Both the position numbers and the translations under genes were made by a program. A stretch of 64,000 bases of DNA from Pelagibacteraceae bacterium AG-390-O04 (GTDB lineage: Bacteria; Pseudomonadota; Alphaproteobacteria; Pelagibacterales; Pelagibacteraceae): positions 1 to 64,000 of the forward strand of contig QCHE01000004.1 in the NCBI GenBank assembly GCA_003278065.1, in the 5' to 3' direction. Positions 47,913 through 58,130 of this stretch are shown here, one piece after another; position 1 is the stretch's first letter, and the number at the start of each line of letters is the position of its first letter. The notes beneath the pieces are model-generated. The model made no database searches, was not told the DNA's origin, and worked only from the letters and a program-made list of their open reading frames with translations.

Positions 47913-49074
47913 TTTAAAAAATTATCTTTTCACAAGTGAGTCTGTCTCTGAAGGTCATCCAGACAAAGTATCTGATAGAATTTCTGATATGGTTGTTGAT
48001 AGTTATATTTCTGGAGATCCATTTTCAAGAGTAGCTTGTGAAACATTAACTACTACAAATAAAGTTGTTTTAGCAGGTGAGGTAAGAGGACCTGAAATTA
48101 AAAAAGATGAATTAATTGAGAAGGTAAGAAAATGTATTAAAGATATTGGTTATGATCAGGACGGTTTTACCTGGAAAGAAGCCACAAAAATTGAAAGTCA
48201 TTTACATTCGCAATCTGCTGATATTGCAATGGGAGTAGATTCTTCTGGTAATAAGGATGAAGGAGCTGGAGATCAAGGTATTATGTTTGGATATGCATGT
48301 AATGAAACAGAAGTTTTAATGCCAGCACCAATTCATTATTCTCATAAAATTTTAAGATTAATGGCAGAAGATAGAAAATCAGGAAAATTAAAAAATATTG
48401 AACCTGACTCGAAGAGCCAAGTTACATTCGAGTACGCAGAGGGTAAACCAATTAAAGTTAAATCTGTTGTAATATCTTCCCAACATTCTGCAGACATAAA
48501 TCAAGCTCAAGTTAGAGATTTATTAAGACCATATATGTTGAATTCAATTCCAAAAAATTTTCTTGAGGGTTTTAATGAAGATGAGTTTTATGTTAATCCA
48601 ACAGGTAATTTTGTAATTGGTGGTCCTGATGGAGACTGTGGTTTAACTGGCAGAAAAATCATAGTTGATACATATGGTGGTGCTGCGCCTCACGGTGGTG
48701 GAGCATTTTCAGGAAAAGATCCAACTAAAGTTGATAGATCGGCAGCTTATGCAGCTAGATATATTGCAAAAAATATTGTTGCATCAAAAGTTGCTGATAA
48801 ATGTTTAATTCAATTAGCATATGCTATTGGTGTTTCTAAACCATTATCAATTTATGTTGATTTATTTGATAATGATTTAGAGAAAAATAAATTTGTTGAA
48901 GAAAAAATAAAAGAAAATTTTGATTTAAGTCCAAGAGGAATAAGAGAAATGTTAAGCTTAAATAAACCAATTTACGAAAAGACAGCTGCATATGGTCACT
49001 TTGGAAGAGCTCCAGAAGCAGACGGAGCATTTTCTTGGGAAAAGACTGATAAAACTAGCTTTTTTTCTAAATAG
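47905..49074 (+). CDS. metK: S-adenosylmethionine synthetase
   Basis: Makes SAM from methionine and [23 protein letters not shown] is the ATP-binding signature, [16 protein letters not shown] follows, and [26 protein letters not shown] is the P-loop-like motif. 389 aa is normal. It overlaps lnt by 8 bases. It is followed by a strong palindrome-T-run, after which nusA begins; trmB and rimP, normally here, are missing. Confidence 0.97.
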   Translation: MSNLKNYLFTSESVSEGHPDKVSDRISDMVVDSYISGDPFSRVACETLTTTNKVVLAGEVRGPEIKKDELIEKVRKCIKDIGYDQDGFTWKEATKIESHLHSQSADIAMGVDSSGNKDEGAGDQGIMFGYACNETEVLMPAPIHYSHKILRLMAEDRKSGKLKNIEPDSKSQVTFEYAEGKPIKVKSVVISSQHSADINQAQVRDLLRPYMLNSIPKNFLEGFNEDEFYVNPTGNFVIGGPDGDCGLTGRKIIVDTYGGAAPHGGGAFSGKDPTKVDRSAAYAARYIAKNIVASKVADKCLIQLAYAIGVSKPLSIYVDLFDNDLEKNKFVEEKIKENFDLSPRGIREMLSLNKPIYEKTAAYGHFGRAPEADGAFSWEKTDKTSFFSK

Positions 49075-49130
49075 TTTCTATTGAATTAAAAAAAAACTTT
49101 AATATATTCCAGTTACATTGTTGAATTTAC

Positions 49131-49157
49131 AAAATGGGCTTAAGCCCATTTTTTTTT
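49131..49157 (+). terminator. Terminator or attenuator palindrome upstream of nusA
   Basis: AATGGGCTTAAGCCCATT is a perfect 18-base palindrome (extended to 22 with A/T) followed by nine T, ending 15 bases before the nusA ATG and overlapping its leader. It can end metK transcription, or, being in the nusA leader, act as an attenuator of the nusA-infB operon. Confidence 0.8.
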
Positions 49158-49172
49158 GGAGCAAACAAATTT

Positions 49173-50726
49173 ATGTTAAATAAAAGAGCAGATAAATTAG
49201 AGTTATTAAGAATAGCTGAAGCAGTAGCTTTAGAAAAGTCTATTGATAAAGAACTAATAATTAGCTCTATGGAAACTGGTATAGCAAAGGCTGCAAAATC
49301 TAAGTTTGGCCAAGAAAATGAAATTAAAGTTTTAATCAACCGAGAAAATGGCGATATAGAGTTATTTAGAAAATTAATTATTGCTGACAATCCTGAGAAT
49401 TCTAATATAGAAATTAAACTTGAAGATGCAATAAATCTTAATGAGACAAATAAAGATAAAAAAATTGGAGATGAAGTTCTACAACCTTTACCTTCTTTTG
49501 ATTTTGGTAGAATTGCAGCTCAAACAGCAAAACAAGTTATTAGTTCTAATGTTAGAGAAGCTGAAAGAGAAAGACAATTTAATGACTTTATTGATAAAAA
49601 GGACACAGTTTTAAGTGGCATAGTTAAAAGACTAGAGTTTGGAAATGTCATCGTAGATCTAGGAAGAACAGAAGCAATAATCCAAAAAAATGAGATGATC
49701 CCCAGAGAAAATATTAAAGCGGGAGATAGAATTAAAGCATATTGTTATGATGTTAGAAGAGAACCTAGGGGCCAACAAATTTTTTTATCAAGAGCTCATC
49801 CTAAGTTTATGGAAAAATTATTTATTCAAGAAGTTCCAGAAATATATGATGGTTTAATTGAAATTAAATCTTCGTCAAGAGATCCAGGAAGTAGAGCAAA
49901 AATATGTGTTAAAGCAGTTGACACATCTTTAGATCCTGTTGGAGCTTGTGTAGGTATGAGAGGATCAAGAGTTCAAGCAGTAGTAAATGAACTACAGGGT
50001 GAAAAAATAGATATTGTAAATTGGTCAGAGGATCCTGCTATTCTAGTATCTAATGCTCTATCACCGGCTGAAGTCCAAAGAGTTAATGTTGATTTAGAGA
50101 GAAAAAAACTTGATGTTATTTTGACAGATGAGAATTTAAGTAAGGCCATTGGACGTAGAGGTCAAAATGTTCGTTTAGCAACAAAACTCTTAAATTATGA
50201 AATTAATATTATGACTGATCAAGAAGATTCTGAACGAAGACAACAAGAGTTTAAAGAAAAAACTGAAAATTTTGTAAAAAATTTAGAATTAGATGAAACT
50301 CTTGGTCAATTATTAGTTGCCGAAGGATTTTCGACAATTGATGATATTAAAGATAGTTCACTTGAGAATTTAACTAAAATTGAAGGTATAGAAGAAGATA
50401 CAGCAAAAGCTTTGATCGAAAGAGCAAAGGAATTTTATGAAAAAGATCAAGAAGATATTTCTCAAAGAATAAAAGATTTAGGATTAGAAGAACCTTTGAT
50501 CAATTTAAAAGGATTAACACCTGGAATGCTAGTCACTTTAGGAGAACAAAAAATTTTAAAACTAGAGGATTTTGCTGATCTAGCTTCAGATGAACTTACA
50601 GGTGGTTTTGATGTCATTAAAGGAGAAAGAATAAAAATTCAAGGTTATTTGGAGGATTTTGCTCTTTCAAAAGAAGAGGCAGATGGATTAATTATGTCTG
50701 CAAGAAACATTGTTTATAAAGATTGA
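49173..50726 (+). CDS. nusA: Transcription termination/antitermination factor NusA
   Basis: RNA polymerase-associated factor. The N-terminal domain begins MLNKRADKLELLRIAEAVALEKSI. S1 domain (TVLSGIVKRLEFGNVIVDLG), KH1 (GACVGMRGSRVQAVVNELQGEKIDIV) and KH2 (LSKAIGRRGQNVRLATKLL) follow. The C-terminus has two acidic/HhH repeats (GQLLVAEGFSTIDDI and the TPGMLVTLGEQKILKLEDF region). I use ATG 49173 preceded by GGAGCAAAC; the track start 49134 lies in the terminator palindrome. 517 aa. rimP, usually the gene before nusA, is absent. Confidence 0.96.
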   Translation: MLNKRADKLELLRIAEAVALEKSIDKELIISSMETGIAKAAKSKFGQENEIKVLINRENGDIELFRKLIIADNPENSNIEIKLEDAINLNETNKDKKIGDEVLQPLPSFDFGRIAAQTAKQVISSNVREAERERQFNDFIDKKDTVLSGIVKRLEFGNVIVDLGRTEAIIQKNEMIPRENIKAGDRIKAYCYDVRREPRGQQIFLSRAHPKFMEKLFIQEVPEIYDGLIEIKSSSRDPGSRAKICVKAVDTSLDPVGACVGMRGSRVQAVVNELQGEKIDIVNWSEDPAILVSNALSPAEVQRVNVDLERKKLDVILTDENLSKAIGRRGQNVRLATKLLNYEINIMTDQEDSERRQQEFKEKTENFVKNLELDETLGQLLVAEGFSTIDDIKDSSLENLTKIEGIEEDTAKALIERAKEFYEKDQEDISQRIKDLGLEEPLINLKGLTPGMLVTLGEQKILKLEDFADLASDELTGGFDVIKGERIKIQGYLEDFALSKEEADGLIMSARNIVYKD

Positions 50727-50736
50727 GTGATGAGTT

Positions 50737-52953
50737 ATGGAAAAAAAAACAAAATTAACAATTTCTGGCACAGCCAAAAAATCGATCAGAAATATTGAGA
50801 AAGCTAAGACTCAAAATAAAAATTCAGTAATAATTGAAAAACCAAAAGGTAGCTTTATTAAAAAAGGAGGATCTTTTAAACCTTCAAACACTGGATTAAA
50901 ATCTAAATCTAATTTTTCATCAAATCGTGGAGCTCCCTTTAAACCATCTTTCAATGCAAAAATATCATCAGTATCCAACGATTTTGAAAGAAGAAAATTA
51001 GCCGAACAAAGAGCAACTAAAAGACTTAAAGATGATAATGAAGGAAAAAAAATAAAATCTGGGACAAAAAAAAGAGAATTAAAATTAACCGTTTCAAGAG
51101 CACTAAGTGATGAAATTGAGGCTAAGCAAAGAAGTTTAGCATCAGTTAAAAGAGCAAGAGAAAAGGAGCAAAAAAATCTTAATAAAGATTCTAATAAGGA
51201 TAATTTACAACCCATTAAGAGAGATGTTAATATTCCGGAGGCCATTACAGTAAGAGAGCTTGCAAATAGAATGGCAGAGCAGTCAAGCAATGTAATAAAA
51301 TATCTTTTTGGAATGGGAGTTACTGTTACAATCAACCAAACACTAGCAGCTGATACAGCAGAATTTTTAGTTAAAGAGTTTGGTCATAATCCAATTCGTG
51401 AAGAAAAAGCTGAAGAAATTATAAAGAAAATTAAAGCTACAAGGGTAGAAAATCTCAAAAATAGACCACCAATAGTTACAGTTATGGGTCATGTTGATCA
51501 TGGAAAAACTTCTGTGTTAGACGTTTTGAGAAGTGCAAATGTAGTGTCAGGAGAATTTGGTGGAATAACTCAGCATATAGGAGCATATCAAATTGAAAGT
51601 AAATCAAATAAATTAACATTTATAGATACACCTGGTCATGCTGCATTTACAGAAATGAGAGCCAGAGGTTCTAAATTAACTGATGTAGTAGTTTTAGTTG
51701 TAGCAGCTGATGATGGGGTAAAACCTCAAACTGTAGAGTCTATTAAACATGCTAAGGCAGCAGGTGTTCCAATTGTTGTAGCTATAAATAAATGTGATTT
51801 ACCAGAAGCTGACCCTCAAAAAGTAAAAAATCAATTGTTGGAATATGAATTAATCGCAGAAGATTTGTCTGGAGATACTTTAATGGTTGAAATTTCAGCT
51901 AAAAATAAATTAAATTTAGATAAATTAGTTGAAGCGATTATTTTACAAGCTGAAATTTTAGATTTAAAAACAGATTTTGAATCAAAAGCAACTGGAGTTG
52001 TTTTAGAATCAAAAATTGACGTTGGTCGTGGACCTGTTGCGACTGTAATTGTAACAACAGGCACTCTTAAAAAAGGAGACTACTTTGTTAGTGGATTAAA
52101 ATGGGGTAAAGTAAGAGCAATTATTAATGACAAGGGACAAAATATTAGTGAAGCACCTCCTTCAACACCAGTCGAAATTTTAGGAATTAATGGAGCTGCA
52201 AAAGCAGGGGATGATTTTATAGTTCTTGAAAATGAAAAGGAAGTTAAGACTTTAAGTGAAAATAGAGCACAAGAAAATAAAGAGGGGAAAAATCCATTAT
52301 CTTTTGCAACGCAAGAGTCAGCATTTGCTGATAAGTCAATAGAGGAGTTAAATCTAATAATAAAATCTGATGTACATGGATCTTCTGAAGCAATTAAAAA
52401 TGCGATCAGTCAAATAAAACATGAAGAGGTTAAACCAAAAATAATCTTAGCTGATATTGGAATGGTAACTGAAACAGATGTTACTTTAGCAAAAGCATCT
52501 AATGCTGTTTTGATTGCATTTAATGTTAAACCAAGTAAAGAAGCAAAAAAACTTGCAGAAAATGAAAAGATTGAAATTTCTTCATATAATATTATTTATG
52601 AGGTTTTAGATTATATTAAAAAAAGAATGTCAGGCTTATTAACCCCGGACGTAAAAGAAACAATTAAAGGAACGGCACAAATTTTAGAGATTTTTAAAGT
52701 ATCAGGGGCTGGTAAAGTTGCAGGTTCAAAAATTACAGAAGGTGAAATTACAAGCTCATCAGACGTTAGAATAATTAGAGATGGTGCAATTATTTATACT
52801 GGAAAAATAGGGACATTGTTCAGAGAGAAAAATCAGGTTAAACAGGTAAGTAATGGCCAAGAATGTGGAATAACAGTTAAAGATTATATAGATTTCCAAA
52901 AAAACGATACAATAGAGGCATTTAGTGTTACATCTACTGAAAGGTCAATTTGA
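50737..52953 (+). CDS. infB: Translation initiation factor IF-2
   Basis: 738-aa GTPase that brings fMet-tRNA to the 30S subunit. A basic, low-complexity N-terminus (about 165 residues) precedes the IF2_N module ITVRELANRMAEQSSNVIKYLF. The G domain has VMGHVDHGKTSVLDVL, IDTPGHAAFTEMRARG and AINKCDLPEAD, and the C-terminal domains include VLEIFKVSGAGKVAGSKITEG-like sequence. It starts 10 bases after nusA; ylxR, often between them in alphaproteobacteria, is missing. TGATG overlap with rbfA. Confidence 0.97.
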   Translation: MEKKTKLTISGTAKKSIRNIEKAKTQNKNSVIIEKPKGSFIKKGGSFKPSNTGLKSKSNFSSNRGAPFKPSFNAKISSVSNDFERRKLAEQRATKRLKDDNEGKKIKSGTKKRELKLTVSRALSDEIEAKQRSLASVKRAREKEQKNLNKDSNKDNLQPIKRDVNIPEAITVRELANRMAEQSSNVIKYLFGMGVTVTINQTLAADTAEFLVKEFGHNPIREEKAEEIIKKIKATRVENLKNRPPIVTVMGHVDHGKTSVLDVLRSANVVSGEFGGITQHIGAYQIESKSNKLTFIDTPGHAAFTEMRARGSKLTDVVVLVVAADDGVKPQTVESIKHAKAAGVPIVVAINKCDLPEADPQKVKNQLLEYELIAEDLSGDTLMVEISAKNKLNLDKLVEAIILQAEILDLKTDFESKATGVVLESKIDVGRGPVATVIVTTGTLKKGDYFVSGLKWGKVRAIINDKGQNISEAPPSTPVEILGINGAAKAGDDFIVLENEKEVKTLSENRAQENKEGKNPLSFATQESAFADKSIEELNLIIKSDVHGSSEAIKNAISQIKHEEVKPKIILADIGMVTETDVTLAKASNAVLIAFNVKPSKEAKKLAENEKIEISSYNIIYEVLDYIKKRMSGLLTPDVKETIKGTAQILEIFKVSGAGKVAGSKITEGEITSSSDVRIIRDGAIIYTGKIGTLFREKNQVKQVSNGQECGITVKDYIDFQKNDTIEAFSVTSTERSI

Positions 52954-53321
52954 TGGCAGATAGAATAGGAAAACCAATTTCACAAAGGCAACTTAGAGTC
53001 GGTGAGATGATTAAGCAGTCTTTAAGCATGATTTTTATTAGAAACGAGGCTAAAGTTCCGAATTTAGAAACTAACAATATAACTGTTACAGAAGTAAGAA
53101 TGAGCCAAGATTTAAAAATTGCAAAAGCATATGTTCTTCCATTAGGAGGAAAAAATGCCGAAGAAACCATTAATATTTTAAAAGAATATTCATTTTTAAT
53201 TAGAAAAATTTTATCACAAAAAGTAGTAATTAAATTTTTGCCTAAATTACTTTTTAGAAAAGACGAGTCTTTTGAATATGCAGAAAAAATTGAAAATTTA
53301 ATAAAACAAACTAATAAATAG
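52953..53321 (+). CDS. rbfA: Ribosome-binding factor A
   Basis: 122-aa 30S maturation factor. QLRVGEMIKQSLSMIF is the N-terminal signature, VTEVRMSQDLKIAKAYVLP the central motif, and LRF-type region LLFRKDESFEYAEKIENLI the C-terminus. The start is ATG 52953 coupled to the infB stop (TGATG); the track's extra Met is a TTG at 52950. truB normally follows rbfA, but rpsO begins 8 bases later. Confidence 0.93.
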   Translation: MADRIGKPISQRQLRVGEMIKQSLSMIFIRNEAKVPNLETNNITVTEVRMSQDLKIAKAYVLPLGGKNAEETINILKEYSFLIRKILSQKVVIKFLPKLLFRKDESFEYAEKIENLIKQTNK

Positions 53322-53329
53322 GAAAAAGT

Positions 53330-53578
53330 ATGAATAAAAAAACACAAGAATTAGCAATGCATGATAAGGATACAGGATCTTCTGAAATTCAGATCGCTTT
53401 GCTAACTGAAAAAATTGATACTCTCTCAAAACATATAAAACAATTTAAGAAAGATAAACATTCATCAGTTGGATTGTTGAGGGCAGTCAATAGAAGAAAG
53501 AAATTGTTAGATTATCTTAAAAAAAACAAGGTAGAATCTTACAAGAATGTACTGTCGAAATTGAATTTAAGAAAATAG
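53330..53578 (+). CDS. rpsO: 30S ribosomal protein S15
   Basis: 82-aa ribosomal protein that nucleates the central domain of 16S rRNA. DTGSSEIQIALLTEKIDTLSKHI and DKHSSVGLLRAVNRRKKLLDYLKK are the S15 signatures. It is slightly shorter than E. coli S15 because of a short N-terminus. rpsO-pnp is a conserved pair. The 57-base gap to pnp contains a purine-rich stretch but no clear hairpin. Confidence 0.96.
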   Translation: MNKKTQELAMHDKDTGSSEIQIALLTEKIDTLSKHIKQFKKDKHSSVGLLRAVNRRKKLLDYLKKNKVESYKNVLSKLNLRK

Positions 53579-53635
53579 AACTCAAGATAGATAGATTGGA
53601 ATGGATCGAAACGAACGAAAAGAAATGGAAATGAA

Positions 53636-55708
53636 ATGTTTAAAGTATATAAGAAAGAAATTGAAGTAGCAGGAAAGAAGATAAGTTTAGAAACAGGTAA
53701 AGTAGCAAGACAAGCAGACGGTGCAATAATCGCAACATGTGGAGAAACTGTCGTTTTAGCAACAGTTGTAGGAGCTAAGAAAGTTAATCCAGATATGGAT
53801 TATTTTCCTTTATCTGTAAATTACCAAGAAAAATATTATGCAGCAGGAAAAATTCCGGGTGGATATTTTAAAAGGGAAGCAAGGCCAACAGAGAGTGAAA
53901 CATTAATCTCTAGATTAATAGATAGACCAATTAGACCATTGTTTCCTAGTGAATTTAAAAATGAAGTCCAATTGTTACCCACTGTAATTTCTTACGATAA
54001 AGAAAATGAAGCTGATATTTTATCGATCATAGCTTCATCAGCAGCATTAGCAATTTCTGGTATGCCTTTTATGGGTCCAGTTGGAGCATCAAGAGTTGGC
54101 TTTATCGATGGTAAATATGTACTAAACCCTTCTAAGACTGAATTAGAAAAATCTAAATTAGATTTAGTTGTAGCTGGTACAAAAGATGCTGTACTAATGG
54201 TTGAGTCCGAAGCAAGCGGTTTAACTGAAGAAGAAATGTTAAATGCAGTTAAATTTGGTCATGAGGGATTTGTTCCTGTCATTGAAATGATAAATGATCT
54301 AGCAAAAGAATGTAGAAAGCCTGAGTGGAATATTGAAAAGAAAGATCTGTCTGAAATTAAGACAAAACTTGAGAAAACTTTTACTGAAGACTTAAAGAAA
54401 GCTTTTGCAACAAGAGATAAACAAGATAGATCAAGTCAAATTTCTGAAATTACTGATAAAGCTAAAAAGCTTTATGAAGAAGATGAAAATTATACAGACC
54501 TTGATGTAAATACTGAGCTTAAAAATTTAGAAAAAACAATTGTAAGAACTGATATTCTTAAGAATAAAAATAGAATAGATGGCAGAGGTTTATCAGATGT
54601 AAGACCTATATCGTGTGAAGTTGGGGTCTTACCAAGAGCCCATGGTTCAGCATTATTTACTAGAGGAGAAACTCAAGCAATTGTTACTGCAACTTTGGGT
54701 ACACCAGATGATGAACAAAGAATTGAAAGTTTAGATGGACTAAAAAAAGAGCGATTTATGCTTCATTATAATTTTCCTCCGTTTTCAGTTGGAGAAACAG
54801 GTAGAATAGGAACTGGAAGAAGAGAAATAGGACACGGAAAGTTAGCTTGGAGATCAATTCATTCTTCATTGCCTTCAAAAGAAACATTTCCTTACACTTT
54901 TAGAGTAGTATCTGAAATTACTGAGTCAAATGGTTCATCATCAATGGCAACTGTCTGTGGAACATCTCTAGCACTAATGGATGCTGGTGTGCCAATTAAA
55001 GAGCCAGTAGCGGGTATTGCAATGGGATTAATTAAAGAAGGTGATGATTTTAGTGTTTTATCAGATATTTTAGGTGATGAAGATCATTTAGGAGATATGG
55101 ATTTCAAAGTAGCTGGTACAAAAGATGGAATTACTTCACTTCAAATGGATATTAAAATTACTGGTATTACATTTGAAATTATGGAACAGGCATTAAATCA
55201 AGCTAAAGATGGAAGAATTCATATTTTAGGAGAAATGAATAAAGTGCTTTCAGCCTCAAGAGCTGATGTTGGTAAACATACACCAAAAATGGAAAAGATA
55301 ACTGTAGATAAAAAAGATATTGCTGCTGTTATAGGAAAAGGTGGAGCAACGATCAGAGAGATTGTTGAAAAATCAGGTGCTAAAGTTGATGTGAACGATG
55401 AAGGTGTAGTAACAGTTGCTGCTCCGGATGAAGAAGCTAGAAATATCGCTATGCAAATAATTAAAGACATAACTGCTAAAGCTGAACTGAATAAAATTTA
55501 TTCGGGTAAGGTTATGAAAATTATGGAGTTTGGAGCATTCGTTAATTTTTTAGGAAAACAAGATGGACTTGTCCATATTTCAGAACTAGCAGATAAAAGA
55601 GTTGCTAAAGTTACCGATGTTGTCAAAGAAGGTGATGAAGTAAAAGTAAAAGTAATTGGCTTTGATAGAGGTAAAGTTAAACTTTCAATGAAGCAAGCTT
55701 CTGAATAA
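53636..55708 (+). CDS. pnp: Polynucleotide phosphorylase
   Basis: 3'-5' phosphorolytic exoribonuclease. Two RNase PH-like domains are present: the first includes [20 protein letters not shown] and [13 protein letters not shown], the second [36 protein letters not shown] and the catalytic-area [18 protein letters not shown] ([15 protein letters not shown]) and S1 ([28 protein letters not shown]) domains end the protein. 690 aa is normal. A terminator follows. Confidence 0.97.
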   Translation: MFKVYKKEIEVAGKKISLETGKVARQADGAIIATCGETVVLATVVGAKKVNPDMDYFPLSVNYQEKYYAAGKIPGGYFKREARPTESETLISRLIDRPIRPLFPSEFKNEVQLLPTVISYDKENEADILSIIASSAALAISGMPFMGPVGASRVGFIDGKYVLNPSKTELEKSKLDLVVAGTKDAVLMVESEASGLTEEEMLNAVKFGHEGFVPVIEMINDLAKECRKPEWNIEKKDLSEIKTKLEKTFTEDLKKAFATRDKQDRSSQISEITDKAKKLYEEDENYTDLDVNTELKNLEKTIVRTDILKNKNRIDGRGLSDVRPISCEVGVLPRAHGSALFTRGETQAIVTATLGTPDDEQRIESLDGLKKERFMLHYNFPPFSVGETGRIGTGRREIGHGKLAWRSIHSSLPSKETFPYTFRVVSEITESNGSSSMATVCGTSLALMDAGVPIKEPVAGIAMGLIKEGDDFSVLSDILGDEDHLGDMDFKVAGTKDGITSLQMDIKITGITFEIMEQALNQAKDGRIHILGEMNKVLSASRADVGKHTPKMEKITVDKKDIAAVIGKGGATIREIVEKSGAKVDVNDEGVVTVAAPDEEARNIAMQIIKDITAKAELNKIYSGKVMKIMEFGAFVNFLGKQDGLVHISELADKRVAKVTDVVKEGDEVKVKVIGFDRGKVKLSMKQASE

Positions 55709-55712
55709 ATTC

Positions 55713-55740
55713 AAAAGGGCTTTAATTAAAAAGCCCTTTT
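55713..55740. terminator. Terminator after pnp
   Basis: AAAAGGGCTTT-AATTAA-AAAGCCCTTTT is a perfect 11-bp stem with a 6-base loop, 4 bases after the pnp stop. The T tail is short on both sides, so it may also be an RNA-end stabiliser; it can serve the leftward small-protein gene too. Confidence 0.85.
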
Positions 55741-55776
55741 AAATTCTAATTCTTAAAAGTTTTATAATTTTTTGGT

Positions 55777-56019
55777 TTATTTTGGAAAATTAAAGATTTC
55801 AAGTCTATTATTTTTGTTTAATGCGCTACATCTAGTACCATCTTCATTACAGATAGTAATTTTTTGAACTTTTTTAGAAGCAGCATTTGCATCTTTAATA
55901 CCAAACAATTCCTGACCTGCTGGAGTTAAAAATGCATTTAAAATTAAACCAAATGCAAGAGTTCCTAAAATAATTTTAACTGATTTTTCAATTTTTATTT
56001 CATAATTTACTGTTTTCAT
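55777..56019 (-). CDS. Small exported or membrane-anchored protein, function unknown
   Basis: 80-aa protein from ATG 56019, which follows an AAGGAG ribosome site; the track start at 56055 adds 12 residues with no such site. A hydrophobic segment VKIILGTLAFGLILNAFL spans residues 15-32, then a small periplasmic tail with VQKITICNEDGTRCSAL and RLEIF. The Cys pair with seven residues between may form a disulfide. I do not recognise the family. It is monocistronic between the pnp and fabI genes. Confidence 0.7.
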   Translation of the reverse strand: MKTVNYEIKIEKSVKIILGTLAFGLILNAFLTPAGQELFGIKDANAASKKVQKITICNEDGTRCSALNKNNRLEIFNFPK

Positions 56020-56129
56020 ATTTACTCCTTTATTAATAGTTTTAAAATAAAACAAATCTAAACTATTTTTATATAAAAAGATTTAAAATTGAATAATTAA
56101 TTTAAAGTTAAAATTATAATTTCAATATT

Positions 56130-56915
56130 TTAACTGATATTCTTAGGATCTGGCATCCCAACTTTATTATATCCAGCGTCTACATAATGAATTTCACCAG
56201 TGACACCGTTTGCAAGGTCGCTTAATAGATATAATGCTGAATTTCCAACATCATGGATATCTACATTTCTTTTAAGGAAAGAATGGTCTTCATTCCATTT
56301 ATATAAGAATTTTGCATCTCCAATAGCAGAGGCCGCAAGAGTTTTAATAGGACCAGCACTTATTGCATTTACTCTCATACCTTTAGCACCTAAATCTCTA
56401 GCTAAATATTTAACACTTGCTTCAAGAGCAGATTTACAAACACCCATTACGTTATAATTTGGAATGGCTTTAGTAGACTCGTAAGTCAAAGTTAACATAC
56501 TACCACCTTCTTTCATTACTTTAGACGCCTCTTTTGCAACTTCAGTAAATGAAAAACATGAGATAAGCATACTTCTTAAAAAATTTTCTCGTGTTGTGTT
56601 TAAATATTCACCTGATAATTCTGATTTATCTGAAAATGCTACAGCATGAACTACAAAATCAATTTCTCCCCACTGGGATTTAATATCTTCAAATAATTTA
56701 ACCACCTCTTCTTTTTTCTCAACATCACAATTGAAAGTGACTTTTGAATTCAATTTTTCAGCTAATGGTATTACCCTTTTCTTAAGAGCATCACCAAGAT
56801 AAGTAAAAGCTAATTCTGCACCAGCCTCAGCTAGTTTTTGTGAAATACCCCAAGCGATAGATCTTTCATTGGCAACACCCATGATTAATCCTTTTTTACC
56901 TTTCATTAAACTCAT
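56130..56915 (-). CDS. fabI: Enoyl-ACP reductase (NADH)
   Basis: Final reduction of fatty acid elongation. LIMGVANERSIAWGISQKLAEAGAEL is the FabI nucleotide-binding motif; the catalytic Y-x6-K is in YNVMGVCKSALEASVKYLARDLG. ISAGPIKTLAAS follows. 261 aa is normal. It is last of the leftward order fabA-fabB-fabI, 3 bases after fabB. The order irr-fabA-fabB-fabI is the rhizobial arrangement. Confidence 0.96.
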   Translation of the reverse strand: MSLMKGKKGLIMGVANERSIAWGISQKLAEAGAELAFTYLGDALKKRVIPLAEKLNSKVTFNCDVEKKEEVVKLFEDIKSQWGEIDFVVHAVAFSDKSELSGEYLNTTRENFLRSMLISCFSFTEVAKEASKVMKEGGSMLTLTYESTKAIPNYNVMGVCKSALEASVKYLARDLGAKGMRVNAISAGPIKTLAASAIGDAKFLYKWNEDHSFLKRNVDIHDVGNSALYLLSDLANGVTGEIHYVDAGYNKVGMPDPKNIS

Positions 56916-56918
56916 AAA

Positions 56919-58130
56919 TTAAACCTTTTCAAAAATTAATGCAGCATTGGTACCGCCAAAACCAAAACTATTAGACATTACTGTATTTAAAGTTGCCCCG
57001 GTTTCAGTTTTTGCAACTATTGGAAATTTTTTAGCTTCCTCATCCATCTCAGTAATATTTGCTGACCCAGCAATGAAATTGTTTTTCATCATAATTAAAC
57101 AATATATTGCCTCATGAACTGATGCAGCCCCTAAAGGATGCCCTGATAAAGATTTAGTTGAACTAATTTTTGGAATATTATCTCCAAAAGTATTTTTGAC
57201 TGCATTTAGTTCTGTAATATCACCAACTGGAGTAGAAGTTCCGTGAGTATTGATATAATCAATTTTATTTTTTGCTGTTGCCATTGCCATTTTCATACAT
57301 CTAACTGCTCCTTCACCTGATGGCGCTACCATATCGTATCCATCTGAAGTTGCTCCATAACCAGTTAATTCCGCGTATATTTTCGCTCCTCTAGCTTTAG
57401 CATGTTCGTATTCTTCAAGAACTAAAACTCCGCCGCCGCCTGCAATTACAAAGCCATCTCTAGTTTTATCGTACGCTCTTGATGCTGTTTCTGGTGAGTC
57501 ATTATATTTTGATGACAAAGCCGTCATGGCATCAAACATTGCAGTCATGGCCCAATGAATTTCCTCACTGCCTCCTGCAAAGACTACATCTTGTTTACCC
57601 ATTTGAATTAATTCCATCGAATTTCCTATACAGTGTCCACTAGTTGCACAAGCTGAACTCATTGTATAGTTGGTTCCTTTTATTTTGAAAGGGACTGCGA
57701 GTGTAGCAGAAGCCGTGCTAGCCATAGTTCTTGGAACTATAAAAGGTCCCATTAATTTTGGAGTTTTAGCTCTAGTTTTATCAGCTGCTAAAATTACATT
57801 TTCGATTGAAGGTCCTCCCGAACCCATAACAATTCCAGTTTTAAAATTACTAACTTCTGTTTCTTCTAATCCAGAGTCTGCTATAGCTTCTTTCATCGCG
57901 ATATAATTATAAGCAGAACCTGAACCCATAAATCTAATAGTTTTTCGATCGATGTGATCTTCAAGTTTGATTTTTGGCTTACCATGAACATGACTTTTTA
58001 AGTTATGTTCTTTATATTCCTCACTAAACGAGATACCTGATTTTGAATTCAATAGTGATTGGTGTACTTCTTCTTGATTATTGCCTAGACAAGAGACCAC
58101 CCCTAATCCTGTAATTACTACTCTTCTCAT
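56919..58130 (-). CDS. fabB: Beta-ketoacyl-ACP synthase I
   Basis: Condensing enzyme of fatty acid synthesis. The thiolase-type nucleophile is in [20 protein letters not shown], with His residues in [13 protein letters not shown] and [17 protein letters not shown]. The N-terminus [21 protein letters not shown] is typical. 403 aa is normal. Being paired with fabA suggests KAS I (FabB) rather than FabF. The start overlaps the fabA stop by one base. Confidence 0.95.
   Translation of the reverse strand: MRRVVITGLGVVSCLGNNQEEVHQSLLNSKSGISFSEEYKEHNLKSHVHGKPKIKLEDHIDRKTIRFMGSGSAYNYIAMKEAIADSGLEETEVSNFKTGIVMGSGGPSIENVILAADKTRAKTPKLMGPFIVPRTMASTASATLAVPFKIKGTNYTMSSACATSGHCIGNSMELIQMGKQDVVFAGGSEEIHWAMTAMFDAMTALSSKYNDSPETASRAYDKTRDGFVIAGGGGVLVLEEYEHAKARGAKIYAELTGYGATSDGYDMVAPSGEGAVRCMKMAMATAKNKIDYINTHGTSTPVGDITELNAVKNTFGDNIPKISSTKSLSGHPLGAASVHEAIYCLIMMKNNFIAGSANITEMDEEAKKFPIVAKTETGATLNTVMSNSFGFGGTNAALIFEKV

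Noticed and set aside
49075-49172. SAM riboswitch or remnant rimP in the metK-nusA gap
   Set aside because: Only 98 bases, located after metK, with no recognisable SAM-riboswitch core and no similarity to RimP in any frame; the palindrome explains it better as a terminator or attenuator.
50811-51335. Minus-strand ORF of 174 aa inside infB
   Set aside because: Antisense to the repetitive basic N-terminus of IF-2; its Leu/Ser-rich composition is the mirror of Lys-rich codons. Shadow.
52934-53347. Minus-strand ORF of 137 aa over rbfA
   Set aside because: rbfA on the + strand is clearly real and fills the same bases; no ribosome site or family match for the antisense frame.
53579-53635. Small RNA or repeat between rpsO and pnp (purine-rich GAACGAAAAGAAATGG tract)
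   Set aside because: No stem or terminator can be drawn; likely just a purine-rich leader of pnp.
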